Below, piece after piece: positions 1 to 7,628 of a stretch of DNA of 32,675 bases. Origin of the DNA: a virus. The stretch is taken from positions 1 to 32,675 of the IMG/VR virus record IMGVR_UViG_3300027770_002233; one strand, written 5' to 3'. Each line of letters begins with the position of its first letter. Position 1 is the stretch's first letter. The notes under the pieces were generated by a model that did not search any database, was not told the DNA's origin, and worked only from the letters and a program-made list of their open reading frames with translations. Both the position numbers and the translations under genes were made by a program.

Positions 1-924
1 AGTTTTGGGATAAGACAAATGGCGGCTCTTGGCAAGGCGTTCAACATCTTGGGCAGCGTAGATGTTCAACCCACCCAATGACTTCTCAATGGTTTCAATT
101 CGAGCACTGAGCCCGTCATCAATTGTTTGCAACTTGTCAAGATCTACCCTTACCCCATGCCGCCGCATCTGCAACAGCAACGGGATCAAAGCAGTCTCTA
201 AGTTAAACAGTTCAAGCAAGTCATCGCGTTGCAAGATTTCTTTCTGTGCATTCCAAATCCGAATGGGCAATGAGGCATCACCTTCTGCATATGGGCCCAC
301 AAGCACAGGTGGGCAGCGGTAGATGTTGGCTGCCTGTTTCCTGTCTGCATTGCCCCCATACGCCCGGCTTGACCAGTCGTACAAAGCACTCTCAAGTTTT
401 GTCTCACCCAGGTACTTCTTTGCCAACGCATTGAGTGAGTAGCTGAGTGCGTTTTCATCAATGAGGGGCTCCGCCAACTGAACATCACAAATGGGTCCCG
501 CCACATGCACATCTAAGGTGGACAACCAACCCAGGTCGTACTGGGAGTGGGCAAAGATGTAGGAACGGGTGTTGTCAGACAAGACATCTTGCAAAAAGTT
601 GATAACCTGTTCCTTGTTCTGATTCTCACCCATGGTGTGAGCAATGGGGTAGTACCAAGCGGCGTCAATAGTTGCAATGGAGATGCCTGCCACATTGCCA
701 TGCCCCGTTGCCCACCCCGGACCCAAGTCAAGCAGTTTGGGGTCAAAGGTTTCTGTGTCCACACCCAATTGAAGCACACCATCTAAATTCGGAAATTCTC
801 GCAGTTGCCAACCCGTGTCCGGTATGGCAGGCATGACGCGATTAGTTTGTGGCTTCACGCCGCCTTTGACGGGTTTGACGACCTCAATATCTTCCCAGAA
901 CAACCCAACTGAATCATGTCTCAT
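1..924 (-). CDS. Family A DNA polymerase, N-terminal part (cut by window edge)
   Basis: This is the phage replicative DNA polymerase of the Pol I family; only the first 308 codons are here and the frame is still open at base 1. The visible part is the DEDDy-type 3'-5' proofreading exonuclease. Exo I is seen as VDTETFD near residue 64, Exo II as FAHSQYDLGWL near residue 130, and Exo III as YAEGD near residue 222. The LFNLETALIPLLLQMRRHGV stretch is typical of the linker into the polymerase domain, which lies beyond the window. The ATG at 922-924 overlaps the stop of the sliding-clamp gene (ATGA), so the two are translationally coupled. There is no 5' nuclease domain before the exonuclease. Family assignment rests on the exonuclease motifs, since the catalytic palm is not visible. 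Confidence 0.88.
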   Translation of the reverse strand, partial: MRHDSVGLFWEDIEVVKPVKGGVKPQTNRVMPAIPDTGWQLREFPNLDGVLQLGVDTETFDPKLLDLGPGWATGHGNVAGISIATIDAAWYYPIAHTMGENQNKEQVINFLQDVLSDNTRSYIFAHSQYDLGWLSTLDVHVAGPICDVQLAEPLIDENALSYSLNALAKKYLGETKLESALYDWSSRAYGGNADRKQAANIYRCPPVLVGPYAEGDASLPIRIWNAQKEILQRDDLLELFNLETALIPLLLQMRRHGVRVDLDKLQTIDDGLSARIETIEKSLGGLNIYAAQDVERLAKSRHLSYPKT

Positions 925-1889
925 TGACGGACCCCCACAATCATCCCCCGCATGCCCTCTGGGCCTGTAAAAGGACTGGGCGCTGGGTAAGTGCTCAAAT
1001 CCATCTTCGTTGCCTCATTCAACACCTTGCCTATCATCTCCGCCCTAAACCTAGCCACCGGTAAACTAATGCCTTCAACCGACGCTGTATGCCCACCATC
1101 CATAGTATGTACCCCCTCTGCATTAAAAACCACCACCGGGAACTTGGGATCTGGATGGAAATGAGATATCTTGTCCACTGCATCCCGCAACTGCCCGGGG
1201 ATAGCGGGCAAGGCGTCATAGTCATACTTAGAGAGCATTTTTTCAATGTCAGGCCAGGCGGAGTTCATGGGCAACACCCGGCACCAAAAGGTGTCGTAGA
1301 GAAAATAAATGCTTTGCCCACTCTGTACTATGTGCCCGGGATCCCGGTTGATACGCATTAATTCATCAACAGAGGCAGCGGGGAGGGAGAAGGTGTAAGG
1401 GGACACAAAAGGCACCGACACCACAACCACGTTGTTGGTTGCATACATATGCGTCTTGTCTACCAAAATGGAGCAAGACCAAGGCCTACTAGCATCCTCT
1501 GAAATAAATGGCGCTATCCGTTTAAGTGCCTTAATGAACCCAGGTGCCACAGGAGTTGGCTCAACTCCCTCTGGTGGACCTTTAACCTTTGGGTAGTCAG
1601 CGTTTGCCATGAGGGGCAAGACAGCTTTAAAGCCAGCTCTTTTGATGGTCAATTTGCCATTCTTCTCTGTAATCACCGGTTCCCCATCACAAGCATTGAC
1701 TGCACGCAGGAAGCGGGAGGCAGGCACAGTTGCATTGACATCTTTTAACTTCTCACAAAAAGCATCAATGGCAGTACACCGACCATCATTGCCCTGAATG
1801 TGCCCATCGTAGATGTGGATGTGGCTGAAGGCAGGCACCAAGGTCTTGTCTGCCACCGTCCCCGCTACCAACTTGATTGTTTCTAGCAT
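921..1889 (-). CDS. DNA polymerase sliding clamp, beta-subunit-like
   Basis: A 322-residue protein resembling the DnaN/beta sliding clamp, the ring that tethers polymerase to DNA. Seen in the sequence: an N-terminal segment on the pattern of clamp domain 1 (LVAGTVADKTLVPAFSHI, then IYDGHIQGNDGRCTAIDAF), and a VPASRFLRAV segment followed by KNGKLTIKRAGFKAVLPL, like the helix and strands that close domain 1. It is somewhat shorter than bacterial DnaN (about 366 residues), as expected for a divergent phage clamp. It lies between the DpdA gene (3-nt gap) and the DNA polymerase gene (ATGA overlap), which supports a replisome role. The fold is inferred from pattern, not from alignment. The alternative is a conserved phage protein of unknown function. 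Confidence 0.72.
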   Translation of the reverse strand: MLETIKLVAGTVADKTLVPAFSHIHIYDGHIQGNDGRCTAIDAFCEKLKDVNATVPASRFLRAVNACDGEPVITEKNGKLTIKRAGFKAVLPLMANADYPKVKGPPEGVEPTPVAPGFIKALKRIAPFISEDASRPWSCSILVDKTHMYATNNVVVVSVPFVSPYTFSLPAASVDELMRINRDPGHIVQSGQSIYFLYDTFWCRVLPMNSAWPDIEKMLSKYDYDALPAIPGQLRDAVDKISHFHPDPKFPVVVFNAEGVHTMDGGHTASVEGISLPVARFRAEMIGKVLNEATKMDLSTYPAPSPFTGPEGMRGMIVGVRQ

Positions 1890-1892
1890 CTG

Positions 1893-2831
1893 TTATAACT
1901 CAAAAAGTGAATCTTGGAACATGTGGTTAGGCTCTGGTAAAGAGTTGTGCCAAGACACAAACTCAAGCCCCGACATCAATCGTCGTGCGTTTTGATCAGT
2001 CACGATTTGTTCAAGAGTCAAACCGTAACCTGCTGCTCTGTCAATGATTGCTTGTGCTGTGCCTGGTGGCATGTTGCAGATGTGCATTCCAGCGTTGTGT
2101 CTGTCTGGGCTTTGGTCGGAGGTTGCAATAGCAGTCAGGCGTCCGTTGTCGTTAAAGTTCACCCGACCCATCACAGCAGTGTAGAGCCAAGTGGCAGAAT
2201 CTACTGAATACCACGGCACTTGTTTCAACATAGTGCCACCAGTGGCTGCCAAGCCGTGACACTTCTTGCCAGGCAACTTACGGTGTACATAGTTAGACCA
2301 ATTGACACGTGTCCATTCAGGCAAATCGTTCCTGGGTGAGACGCAGATGTAGTCAGCCATTTCTGCTACCTCAAACATCCGCTCCTCTGCCTCATTCTGA
2401 TGGAACACCGGCAGCACAATATCCCCAAACTCTTCCTTCAATATTTTGAAGTTCTCATCTGACGTCTTGATTGCTTGTGCTATTTCCTCTGGCCCCGCAG
2501 TCACCCCGGGAGACCCCGGGATCACATCCAAGTTGATGAGCCACACCTGCACATGGCTAGGGATGAGAGACATGATGTTCTTGTACACCGTAATCAAGTG
2601 CTTCAAATCCACCTTCTTACCCTTTGACCAAGCGGTGAAGGCGCCACTATCCAACATCATTTCTTGAATAGCAGCGCCGTCTATCTTGCACAGGTCTGCC
2701 CAAATCTTCGCCTCCTTCACATAAGCATCATGGCAGGAGCAGAGGCGATGGGTGAACGCCCTTGCAAGACGTTGCTTCATCTCATCTGAGCCACCGGTGG
2801 TGCCGGAGAAGAAAAGTTTGACCTTGGACAT
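1893..2831 (-). CDS. dpdA: DpdA-like DNA 7-deazaguanine transglycosylase
   Basis: A 312-residue TGT-like protein of the phage DpdA type, expected to exchange guanine in DNA for a 7-deazaguanine base (preQ0 or preQ1). Visible features: MMLDSGAFTAWSKG (Asp61), matching the DSG signature of tRNA-guanine transglycosylases; VWLINLDVIPG (Asp102); LPVFHQNE and YICVSPRND, typical of TIM-barrel strands; and SVDSATW (Asp211), a candidate nucleophile region. The last residues are QDSLFEL, which fits the beta-clamp-binding pattern Q-x-[SD]-L-F. The gene follows QueF by 7 nt and GGAG lies about 10 nt before its ATG. Its place at the end of a complete preQ0/preQ1 gene set is strong contextual support. Which base is inserted cannot be read from the sequence. 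Confidence 0.85.
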   Translation of the reverse strand: MSKVKLFFSGTTGGSDEMKQRLARAFTHRLCSCHDAYVKEAKIWADLCKIDGAAIQEMMLDSGAFTAWSKGKKVDLKHLITVYKNIMSLIPSHVQVWLINLDVIPGSPGVTAGPEEIAQAIKTSDENFKILKEEFGDIVLPVFHQNEAEERMFEVAEMADYICVSPRNDLPEWTRVNWSNYVHRKLPGKKCHGLAATGGTMLKQVPWYSVDSATWLYTAVMGRVNFNDNGRLTAIATSDQSPDRHNAGMHICNMPPGTAQAIIDRAAGYGLTLEQIVTDQNARRLMSGLEFVSWHNSLPEPNHMFQDSLFEL

Positions 2832-2838
2832 CTTTTAC

Positions 2839-3540
2839 TTACTCCGCATTGTGCCAGTATTCAAAGGTAGGCCAGAAGGGAATGCCACCCCGTGGTGTAA
2901 ACTGCCCCTCAACCCTCAAATACTCTGGTTGCAACAAATCAACCAGCGCCTGTGCAATGTGAGTCACACAGGCCTCATGGAATTCACCTGTCTGACGAAA
3001 CGAACCTAAGTACAATTTCCATGCCTTGGACTCCACACACCATTCACGTGGCTTATATTCCACCACAATGGTTGCAAAATCGGGTTGCCCAGTGAGGGGA
3101 CAGAGCGATGTGAATTCAGGCGAAACAATTTTGATACTTGTCTCTGCATGTGCGCCTGCACGGGAGACGGTAAGTTTCATTGGGTTGGGGAAGCGTTCAA
3201 GCAAAGAGGCATCAGCGCCTTCATACTTGTACCCTGTGTCCTTACCCAAAGATTGCAGATGGTCAGCTTTTGAGAGCTGAATTGCACTGTGTGTTGCCAT
3301 GGGTTCAAAGTCCTTAAAAAGTGGAATATCAATAGGTCCAGGTTGCGCCTGCACCTCCTCTTTATGCCAAATCCACAAACAGCTTTTGCTTGCTTTGTAT
3401 TTTTTGACATATCCTTTCTCACCCAGTGCCCAAAGTGACTTGGACACAAGATCTGGTGACAATTGCAGTTTTGCTGCTATGTCTTGAGTGGTTAGCCAGC
3501 CGTGGGGTCCGTGGGCTAAAAACCAACGGATGCGATTCAT
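2839..3540 (-). CDS. queF: Winged helix-QueF fusion: NADPH-dependent preQ0 reductase
   Basis: A 233-residue protein. Residues about 91-233 are a unimodular QueF, which reduces the nitrile of preQ0 to the aminomethyl of preQ1. Seen: LGKDTGYKY, then FTSLCPLTGQPDF with catalytic Cys147 and Asp154, the signature ESKAWKLYLGSFR starting at Glu170, and FHE at 187-189. Residues 1-60 form a winged-helix-like domain (WLTTQDIAAKLQLSPDLVSK, then LWALGEKGYVKKY) not normally part of QueF. The ATG at 3538-3540 overlaps the FolE stop as ATGA, so I chose it. An internal ATG at 3298-3300 has AAGGA 10 nt upstream and would give a 153-residue stand-alone QueF of normal length. An upstream extension to 3669 exists but runs through FolE and is rejected. 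Confidence 0.88.
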   Translation of the reverse strand: MNRIRWFLAHGPHGWLTTQDIAAKLQLSPDLVSKSLWALGEKGYVKKYKASKSCLWIWHKEEVQAQPGPIDIPLFKDFEPMATHSAIQLSKADHLQSLGKDTGYKYEGADASLLERFPNPMKLTVSRAGAHAETSIKIVSPEFTSLCPLTGQPDFATIVVEYKPREWCVESKAWKLYLGSFRQTGEFHEACVTHIAQALVDLLQPEYLRVEGQFTPRGGIPFWPTFEYWHNAE

Positions 3541-4094
3541 CGACGAACCAGGTCTAACAATTCTTCTTTGGCGGATCTGTCCCATTCGAAGAGCCCTTTC
3601 ATTGCTGAGGTTACAGTGGAGGCACCCTGACGTTGGATGCCGCGAGATTCCATGCACATGTGGCGGCACTCAATGATGACCCCAACCGCTTTGGGTTGGA
3701 GTGCATCTTGAATAGCATTTGCCACTTGACTCGTAAGGCGCTCCTGCACCTGTAGGCGTCTAGCAAACACATCCACTACACGCGATAGTTTGGAGAGTCC
3801 CACAATCTTGCCATCAGGGATGTAGGCGACATGGGCAACACCAAAGAATGGTGCTAGGTGGTGCTCACAATGACTGTAGACAGGGATATCTTTGACCAGG
3901 ATGATCTGGTTGTAATCCTCCGCTCCGTCATTAAAAGTTTTGAGAATCTCCGCTGGGTCCTCCTTGTACCCACCCGCCCAATGCTGCCAAGCTTTAACAA
4001 CACGGATAGGAGTGTCAATCAAACCACCCCTCTCTGGGTCCTCACCAATGACTGTCTTCAACAGGTCGGCAACAACAGTTAACTTATCAGGCAT
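3537..4094 (-). CDS. folE: GTP cyclohydrolase I
   Basis: A 185-residue GTP cyclohydrolase I, which opens GTP to 7,8-dihydroneopterin triphosphate, the first step to preQ0 and folate. Motifs: [13 protein letters not shown] (zinc ligands Cys76 and the following His), [19 protein letters not shown] and LQVQERLT, which are the family signatures, and [11 protein letters not shown] containing the second zinc cysteine (Cys147). Length is close to the bacterial enzyme core. The start at ATG 4092-4094 overlaps the QueC stop by 8 nt; the longer frame opening at 4115 would need a larger overlap and has no motif support. It sits in the queE-queD-queC-folE-queF-dpdA run, so it most likely feeds deazaguanine rather than folate synthesis. 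Confidence 0.96.
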   Translation of the reverse strand: MPDKLTVVADLLKTVIGEDPERGGLIDTPIRVVKAWQHWAGGYKEDPAEILKTFNDGAEDYNQIILVKDIPVYSHCEHHLAPFFGVAHVAYIPDGKIVGLSKLSRVVDVFARRLQVQERLTSQVANAIQDALQPKAVGVIIECRHMCMESRGIQRQGASTVTSAMKGLFEWDRSAKEELLDLVRR

Positions 4095-4881
4095 GACGCA
4101 ACTCCTTGATCTCATCTATCAACAAGTTGTAGAAGTCCTCGTTCTGCAAATAGTTGTTGGTGCCTGGCAACTGCATCAACCCATCCATCCAAGCGCGGAT
4201 GACCAAGGGGTCAGGCAACTGTGCTTCCTCAAACCCCTTTGCCCTCAACACATTGGCATGGTTCATGTCCGTTGGTGGGTACTTGCCGTCATAAGATGTG
4301 TGGGTGTAGGCAAGGGCAGCGTAGCCCCCTGCCTCCTTCATCACCCTGATGCTCTCCGCCTTTGTGCTGCCAATCAACGGGGCGATAATGTGCAGGTGGC
4401 TAATGCCCAAGGACTCGTTAGCCATTTGCTCGTACGAAAATCTAAAATCGTTAGTGCAATCGGGGTAGTTCGCGTTGTCAGCTTGGCATATGCCAGTAAC
4501 AAGGGTGAAGCAATCAGCAACAATAGCGCGATTGGCAGCAACGGTAAAGAAGAGTGTATTTCGCATCGGTACGAAGGTGAGTTCCACCCGGTTGCCAATA
4601 ATTTTGTCCATGGTTTCGTAGTCATCATATTGCTCCAAAAGTTGAGAAGAATCGGTCAGTGGTGAACGCCCTTTGAGGATGGGACCGAGTTCCACTACCT
4701 CATGGGATGCACAGCCAGCGATTCGGGCAACCTTTCGTGCTGCCTCTATCTCCAAGCTGTGGCGTTGGTTGTAGTCAAAGGTGACAGCATGCACTTCCTT
4801 GTAATTTTGCTTTGCAAGGAATAAGCAGGTTGTCGAATCTTGTCCGCCAGACAAGATGACCATCGCTTTTTGTTTCAACAT
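4087..4881 (-). CDS. queC: 7-cyano-7-deazaguanine (preQ0) synthase
   Basis: A 264-residue QueC, the ATP-dependent enzyme turning 7-carboxy-7-deazaguanine into preQ0. The PP-loop ATP motif [12 protein letters not shown] is at residues 8-19. [16 protein letters not shown] and [14 protein letters not shown] match conserved QueC blocks, and [15 protein letters not shown] is the C-terminal block. In bacterial QueC the segment just before that block holds four zinc-binding cysteines. Here it reads [19 protein letters not shown] (about 193-211) with no cysteine, so the zinc site appears lost or replaced. The start is ATG 4879-4881, 2 nt after the QueD stop; the longer frame to 4998 lies inside queD. 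The gene overlaps folE by 8 nt. Confidence 0.94.
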   Translation of the reverse strand: MLKQKAMVILSGGQDSTTCLFLAKQNYKEVHAVTFDYNQRHSLEIEAARKVARIAGCASHEVVELGPILKGRSPLTDSSQLLEQYDDYETMDKIIGNRVELTFVPMRNTLFFTVAANRAIVADCFTLVTGICQADNANYPDCTNDFRFSYEQMANESLGISHLHIIAPLIGSTKAESIRVMKEAGGYAALAYTHTSYDGKYPPTDMNHANVLRAKGFEEAQLPDPLVIRAWMDGLMQLPGTNNYLQNEDFYNLLIDEIKELRHA

Positions 4882-4883
4882 CT

Positions 4884-5351
4884 TTAGTTTCCTTTTCCTA
4901 AGTAAATTGCTGAATTCGCACCGTGTTCTCTCACCTCTGCACTCACCACCCGGCAACGTGGTTTGTACGAATCCGCATACTCCGCCTCCCTTAACCATTC
5001 ACAGGCCAAGCCGTAGGCAAACTCTGCAAACTTCTCGCACCCAATCTCATCCATGATGACCAAGTCTGCGATGCCTCTCTTTTGTGCCTCAATAAACCAA
5101 TCCATGTTGGGATCATCATCAGCAACCAATGTCCGGTGGTCAAAGTAATTTTCAAGCTTGGCACGCAACTTTTTCAACCCACCAAAGTCAACCACCCAAT
5201 GGTTCTCATCCAACTCTGTTGCCTCAAACTCAAACTTAATGGACAAAGCGTAGCCATGCAGTTTGTTGCAATGACTCTTTGCCCGCCATTGACGGAAACA
5301 AGCGCTGAGTCCTATTTCATGCCCGTAGGTTTTTGTAGATCTGAAAGTCAC
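4884..5351 (-). CDS. queD: 6-carboxy-tetrahydropterin synthase
   Basis: A 155-residue member of the QueD/PTPS family, which makes 6-carboxy-5,6,7,8-tetrahydropterin from dihydroneopterin triphosphate. Seen: [19 protein letters not shown] (about 26-44), where Cys28 lines up with the catalytic cysteine and His32 with a zinc ligand; [16 protein letters not shown]; and a C-terminal [10 protein letters not shown] with the conserved Glu. The usual HGH is HGY here, so one canonical zinc ligand is a tyrosine. I chose the GTG at 5349-5351 because it overlaps the QueE stop as GTGA; the longer frame to 5408 would overlap QueE by 61 nt. The [11 protein letters not shown] opening fits a QueD-like variant family. 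It supplies the substrate for QueE. Confidence 0.88.
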   Translation of the reverse strand: MTFRSTKTYGHEIGLSACFRQWRAKSHCNKLHGYALSIKFEFEATELDENHWVVDFGGLKKLRAKLENYFDHRTLVADDDPNMDWFIEAQKRGIADLVIMDEIGCEKFAEFAYGLACEWLREAEYADSYKPRCRVVSAEVREHGANSAIYLGKGN

Positions 5352-6052
5352 GGTAGTCCAATCATTTTGTGAAGTTGTAAAGTTAGTCGGTGCCCATGGG
5401 TCATGCAAAGGGCAGCCGCGTATTCGGTGTTCTCTTTCGTCTTGTCCCAGTCAACAGTTCTGTCTTCATGGTACTCCATCATGGGTTGCAACCAGATGGT
5501 GCCTTTCCTTGCCCTGTAGATCATCAACTCTTTGTAATCTTGTGTGGACATGTTGGGCATACCATCTGCCTCACTGCATTCACCTTTTCGCACAATGTAC
5601 TTCCAGTCAAAGCAGTAACGAACAAAGCCAGAATGGACAGTGGCGGTTTTGGGAGAACAGACAATGGTCACAAGTTTCCCCTCCACCAAATCCTCCATCC
5701 CATCTTGCCACAAAGTGCCCGCTGTCTCAATCTGAATCTTCACATTGTTTGCTGCTACCAACACATTGCAAAGGTCAAGAAGGTTTTGACGGAAGGGCTC
5801 ACCACCTGTGATAACCACAAGATCGCACTTGTAGGCGGCGCACGCCTCAGCAATTTCCTGCGCTGTCATGTAGGTAGTAGAGCTCTCAAAATCGGTATCA
5901 CAGAAGTGGCACCGGAGGTTGCAACCACCCAGGCGAACAAACACCGCTGGCATTCCCGCCAATGGTCCCTCTCCCTGAATGGTGTAGAAGATTTCTTGCA
6001 CCCAGAAGGTGTCTTTAATCTCCCTTTTCATAATCTTATTCTTCCCGAACAT
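5348..6052 (-). CDS. queE: 7-carboxy-7-deazaguanine synthase, radical SAM
   Basis: A 234-residue radical SAM enzyme that contracts 6-carboxytetrahydropterin to 7-carboxy-7-deazaguanine. Seen: FYTIQGEGPLAGMPAVFVR, typical of QueE; the Fe-S motif C-x3-C-x2-C as GGCNLRCHFCDTD (Cys44, Cys48, Cys51); the SAM-binding VVITGGEPF (GGEP about 83-86); and IQIETAGT. A C-terminal block WLQPMMEYHED is also QueE-like. The start at 6050-6052 has AAAGGA 7 nt upstream and overlaps the preceding small gene by 17 nt. ATG 6029-6031 with GGGAAG upstream is a good alternative and would remove seven residues. The stop overlaps the GTG of queD, so synthesis of the two enzymes is coupled. Confidence 0.94.
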   Translation of the reverse strand: MFGKNKIMKREIKDTFWVQEIFYTIQGEGPLAGMPAVFVRLGGCNLRCHFCDTDFESSTTYMTAQEIAEACAAYKCDLVVITGGEPFRQNLLDLCNVLVAANNVKIQIETAGTLWQDGMEDLVEGKLVTIVCSPKTATVHSGFVRYCFDWKYIVRKGECSEADGMPNMSTQDYKELMIYRARKGTIWLQPMMEYHEDRTVDWDKTKENTEYAAALCMTHGHRLTLQLHKMIGLP

Positions 6053-6248
6053 GGATGAATCCTTTTCTTAATAAAACTGAGAGGTGCCGGTTGATATCTT
6101 TCTCCTCCATTCCAAATCCAACCTGCGCATATCTTACCAAATCCTTGTGAGCAATGCCCAAAACACTTGCTGCCTGTATCTTGTCCAACACTATCCTTGA
6201 ATCGCCGTTGCCAGCACGGATAGGTGGACGGGAGAGATAATACCTCAT
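6036..6248 (-). CDS. Small winged-helix-like protein
   Basis: About 70 residues, not assigned to a named family. The sequence looks like a small helix-turn-helix or winged-helix protein: IVLDKIQAASVLGIAHKDL, then MEEKDINRHLSVLLRKGFIHV, the latter resembling a recognition helix plus wing. This is a loose resemblance, not a firm call. I chose ATG 6246-6248; a GTG codon lies directly before it and would add one residue. A G-rich stretch sits immediately upstream. It lies between the DUF932 gene and queE, in the same direction and with a short overlap into queE, so it is co-transcribed with the deazaguanine genes and could regulate them or have no link. Confidence 0.6.
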   Translation of the reverse strand: MRYYLSRPPIRAGNGDSRIVLDKIQAASVLGIAHKDLVRYAQVGFGMEEKDINRHLSVLLRKGFIHVREE

Positions 6249-6264
6249 CACCCCCGCCCTTTCC

Positions 6265-7242
6265 TTACGCCGCTACCAACTGATTGGCAAGGTTGACTGC
6301 CAACTCTTTGGTTGTCTGACCATCACCAAACCAGGCACGGTCAATGCGAACATCATCTGTACGACCACGGTGATGATCCACGTGTTCTGTCACAGCATTG
6401 ATAAGGCCCCAAACTGTCTTGCGCGCTGCCTCCAAATCTGAACCCATGCCACGACCTTGGTACAGGTCAAACAAAGCGTCCACTGTCTTGGGGCTAACCA
6501 CCTCATCACCTTTCTCATTGGTGTAGGTAGAAACGGCGCTGAAAAAATTGTGCGCCTGGTCATTGTCAACCTTTGTCTTGCTCCACACATCCACTGACTT
6601 GATGAATGAATCCCATGAAGTAGCAGCCAGACCCAACTGTGCCTTGACCTTAGTCTCGTTGAAGTTGCTTCTATGGTTGATGCGAACAATGCGTTGGCCT
6701 TTGTTCGCTCCTGTGCCCTCAACTGCAAAGGTCAAAGTGTTATTGCAAACTACTCGGATGCTTGTGAACATGGCGACAGTTGACATTGAACCGTCACAGG
6801 CAGTGCCCAACAACAAGTAACCTTTGATAGTGTCGTCCAACACCTTCGCCTCTTGACCCATATTGGCAAGTGCCCAGTATTTGCGACCATCGCGCAGGAC
6901 ACCAGCGGTTTCCATTTGAAAACCAGCGCTCTCTGTCAAGTCACGATAAAACTCCAACACCTCACCGGGCTGGACAACTTTGTAGTTGCGTGAAACCACA
7001 CCCAGCGCCTTTTGGTTGTCAGAGCGGACCAGCACCTTGCGGTCAGGCACTGTCAAGATGTTGCCGTCATTGGTTTCAAACAGAACGTCTTTGCTCTCCA
7101 GGCTGAAGTTCATGCCAGCGGCATACTTCCATTCGTCAATTGTCTTGCCAGCTTCCATTTTCTGACCCAAGCCATGCCAGGGGGTGTCACCAACATATGC
7201 CATTGCTGCTTTGCCAGTGGTGAAGTCAATTTCGTGTGCCAT
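6265..7242 (-). CDS. DUF932 family protein (phage/plasmid-like)
   Basis: A 325-residue protein matching the DUF932 / TIGR03299 'phage/plasmid-like' family. Seen: an N-terminal AYVGDTPWHGLGQKM, the central VVSRNYKVVQPGEVLEFYRDL, then YLLLGTACDGSMSTVAMFTSIRVVCNNTLTFA as two conserved strands (separated in this family by short linkers), and RINHRSNF. The family is common in phages and mobile elements near replication genes; its biochemical role is not established and I do not assign one. The start ATG 7240-7242 has AAGGA about 8 nt upstream. It is preceded by a small gene of unknown function and followed by the deazaguanine operon. Confidence 0.85.
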   Translation of the reverse strand: MAHEIDFTTGKAAMAYVGDTPWHGLGQKMEAGKTIDEWKYAAGMNFSLESKDVLFETNDGNILTVPDRKVLVRSDNQKALGVVSRNYKVVQPGEVLEFYRDLTESAGFQMETAGVLRDGRKYWALANMGQEAKVLDDTIKGYLLLGTACDGSMSTVAMFTSIRVVCNNTLTFAVEGTGANKGQRIVRINHRSNFNETKVKAQLGLAATSWDSFIKSVDVWSKTKVDNDQAHNFFSAVSTYTNEKGDEVVSPKTVDALFDLYQGRGMGSDLEAARKTVWGLINAVTEHVDHHRGRTDDVRIDRAWFGDGQTTKELAVNLANQLVAA

Positions 7243-7260
7243 GATAATTTTCCTTAAAGA

Positions 7261-7572
7261 TTAATAAACGATTTGAACATTTGCGCGGGGGTTAGTTTCT
7301 GCAGACATGATGTCTTTAGCCACTGTAGTGTACTTGGTGACAAGTTCTTCTGGAGCGTTGAGCTCTTTGGCAACTTTTGCCCATGCCACTGTCTTGCGCT
7401 CCGCTGTGTGCTTAACAGTAGTAGTGAACAGGTCACCCACATATGTACCTGCGCCCAACAACTTGAGTTGGTTTTTCAAGTCTTCTTGCTGTTCGCGCAA
7501 TTGCTCAATTTGGTCCTCAATGAGGCCCAGGCGATCTACTAATTCCAAAGTGTTGTTTACTGCGTGTGACAT
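7261..7572 (-). CDS. Conserved small phage protein, coiled-coil N terminus
   Basis: A 103-residue protein of unknown function. Residues about 8-40 are a predicted coiled coil (LGLIEDQIEQLREQQEDLKN and onward). Then comes GAGTYVGDLFTTTVKHTAERKTV, and a helical KVAKELNAPEELVTKYTTVAK. This layout, a coiled coil followed by an 'age-like' beta segment, recalls small phage proteins of the Gp157-like sort, but I cannot claim that family. The start is ATG 7570-7572 with AAGGA 7 nt upstream; an in-frame start at 7599 lies upstream of that ribosome site and is less likely. The 115 nt before it hold an AT-rich hairpin. Confidence 0.65.
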   Translation of the reverse strand: MSHAVNNTLELVDRLGLIEDQIEQLREQQEDLKNQLKLLGAGTYVGDLFTTTVKHTAERKTVAWAKVAKELNAPEELVTKYTTVAKDIMSAETNPRANVQIVY

Positions 7573-7628
7573 CTTTCTATCCTTTCTGGTTTCTGACATT
7601 TACTTTGTCATTGCTGTCCATTGTATGG

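Noticed and set aside
3541-3669. N-terminal extension of the QueF frame to 3669
   Set aside because: It runs through the 3' end of folE in another frame; the ATGA overlap start at 3540 is better supported.
3940-4665. Long plus-strand open frame of 241 codons
   Set aside because: It lies opposite queC and folE, whose minus-strand products carry unmistakable family motifs; the plus-strand product shows none.
4882-4998. N-terminal extension of the QueC frame
   Set aside because: It lies within queD and encodes a basic, Cys-containing peptide with no QueC similarity; ATG 4879-4881 fits the family start.
5352-5408. N-terminal extension of the QueD frame
   Set aside because: It would overlap queE by 61 nt; the GTGA overlap start at 5351 fits the operon pattern and the family.
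5390-6058. Plus-strand open frame of 222 codons
   Set aside because: Complete shadow of queE; no recognisable protein and opposite to all gene orientation in the window.
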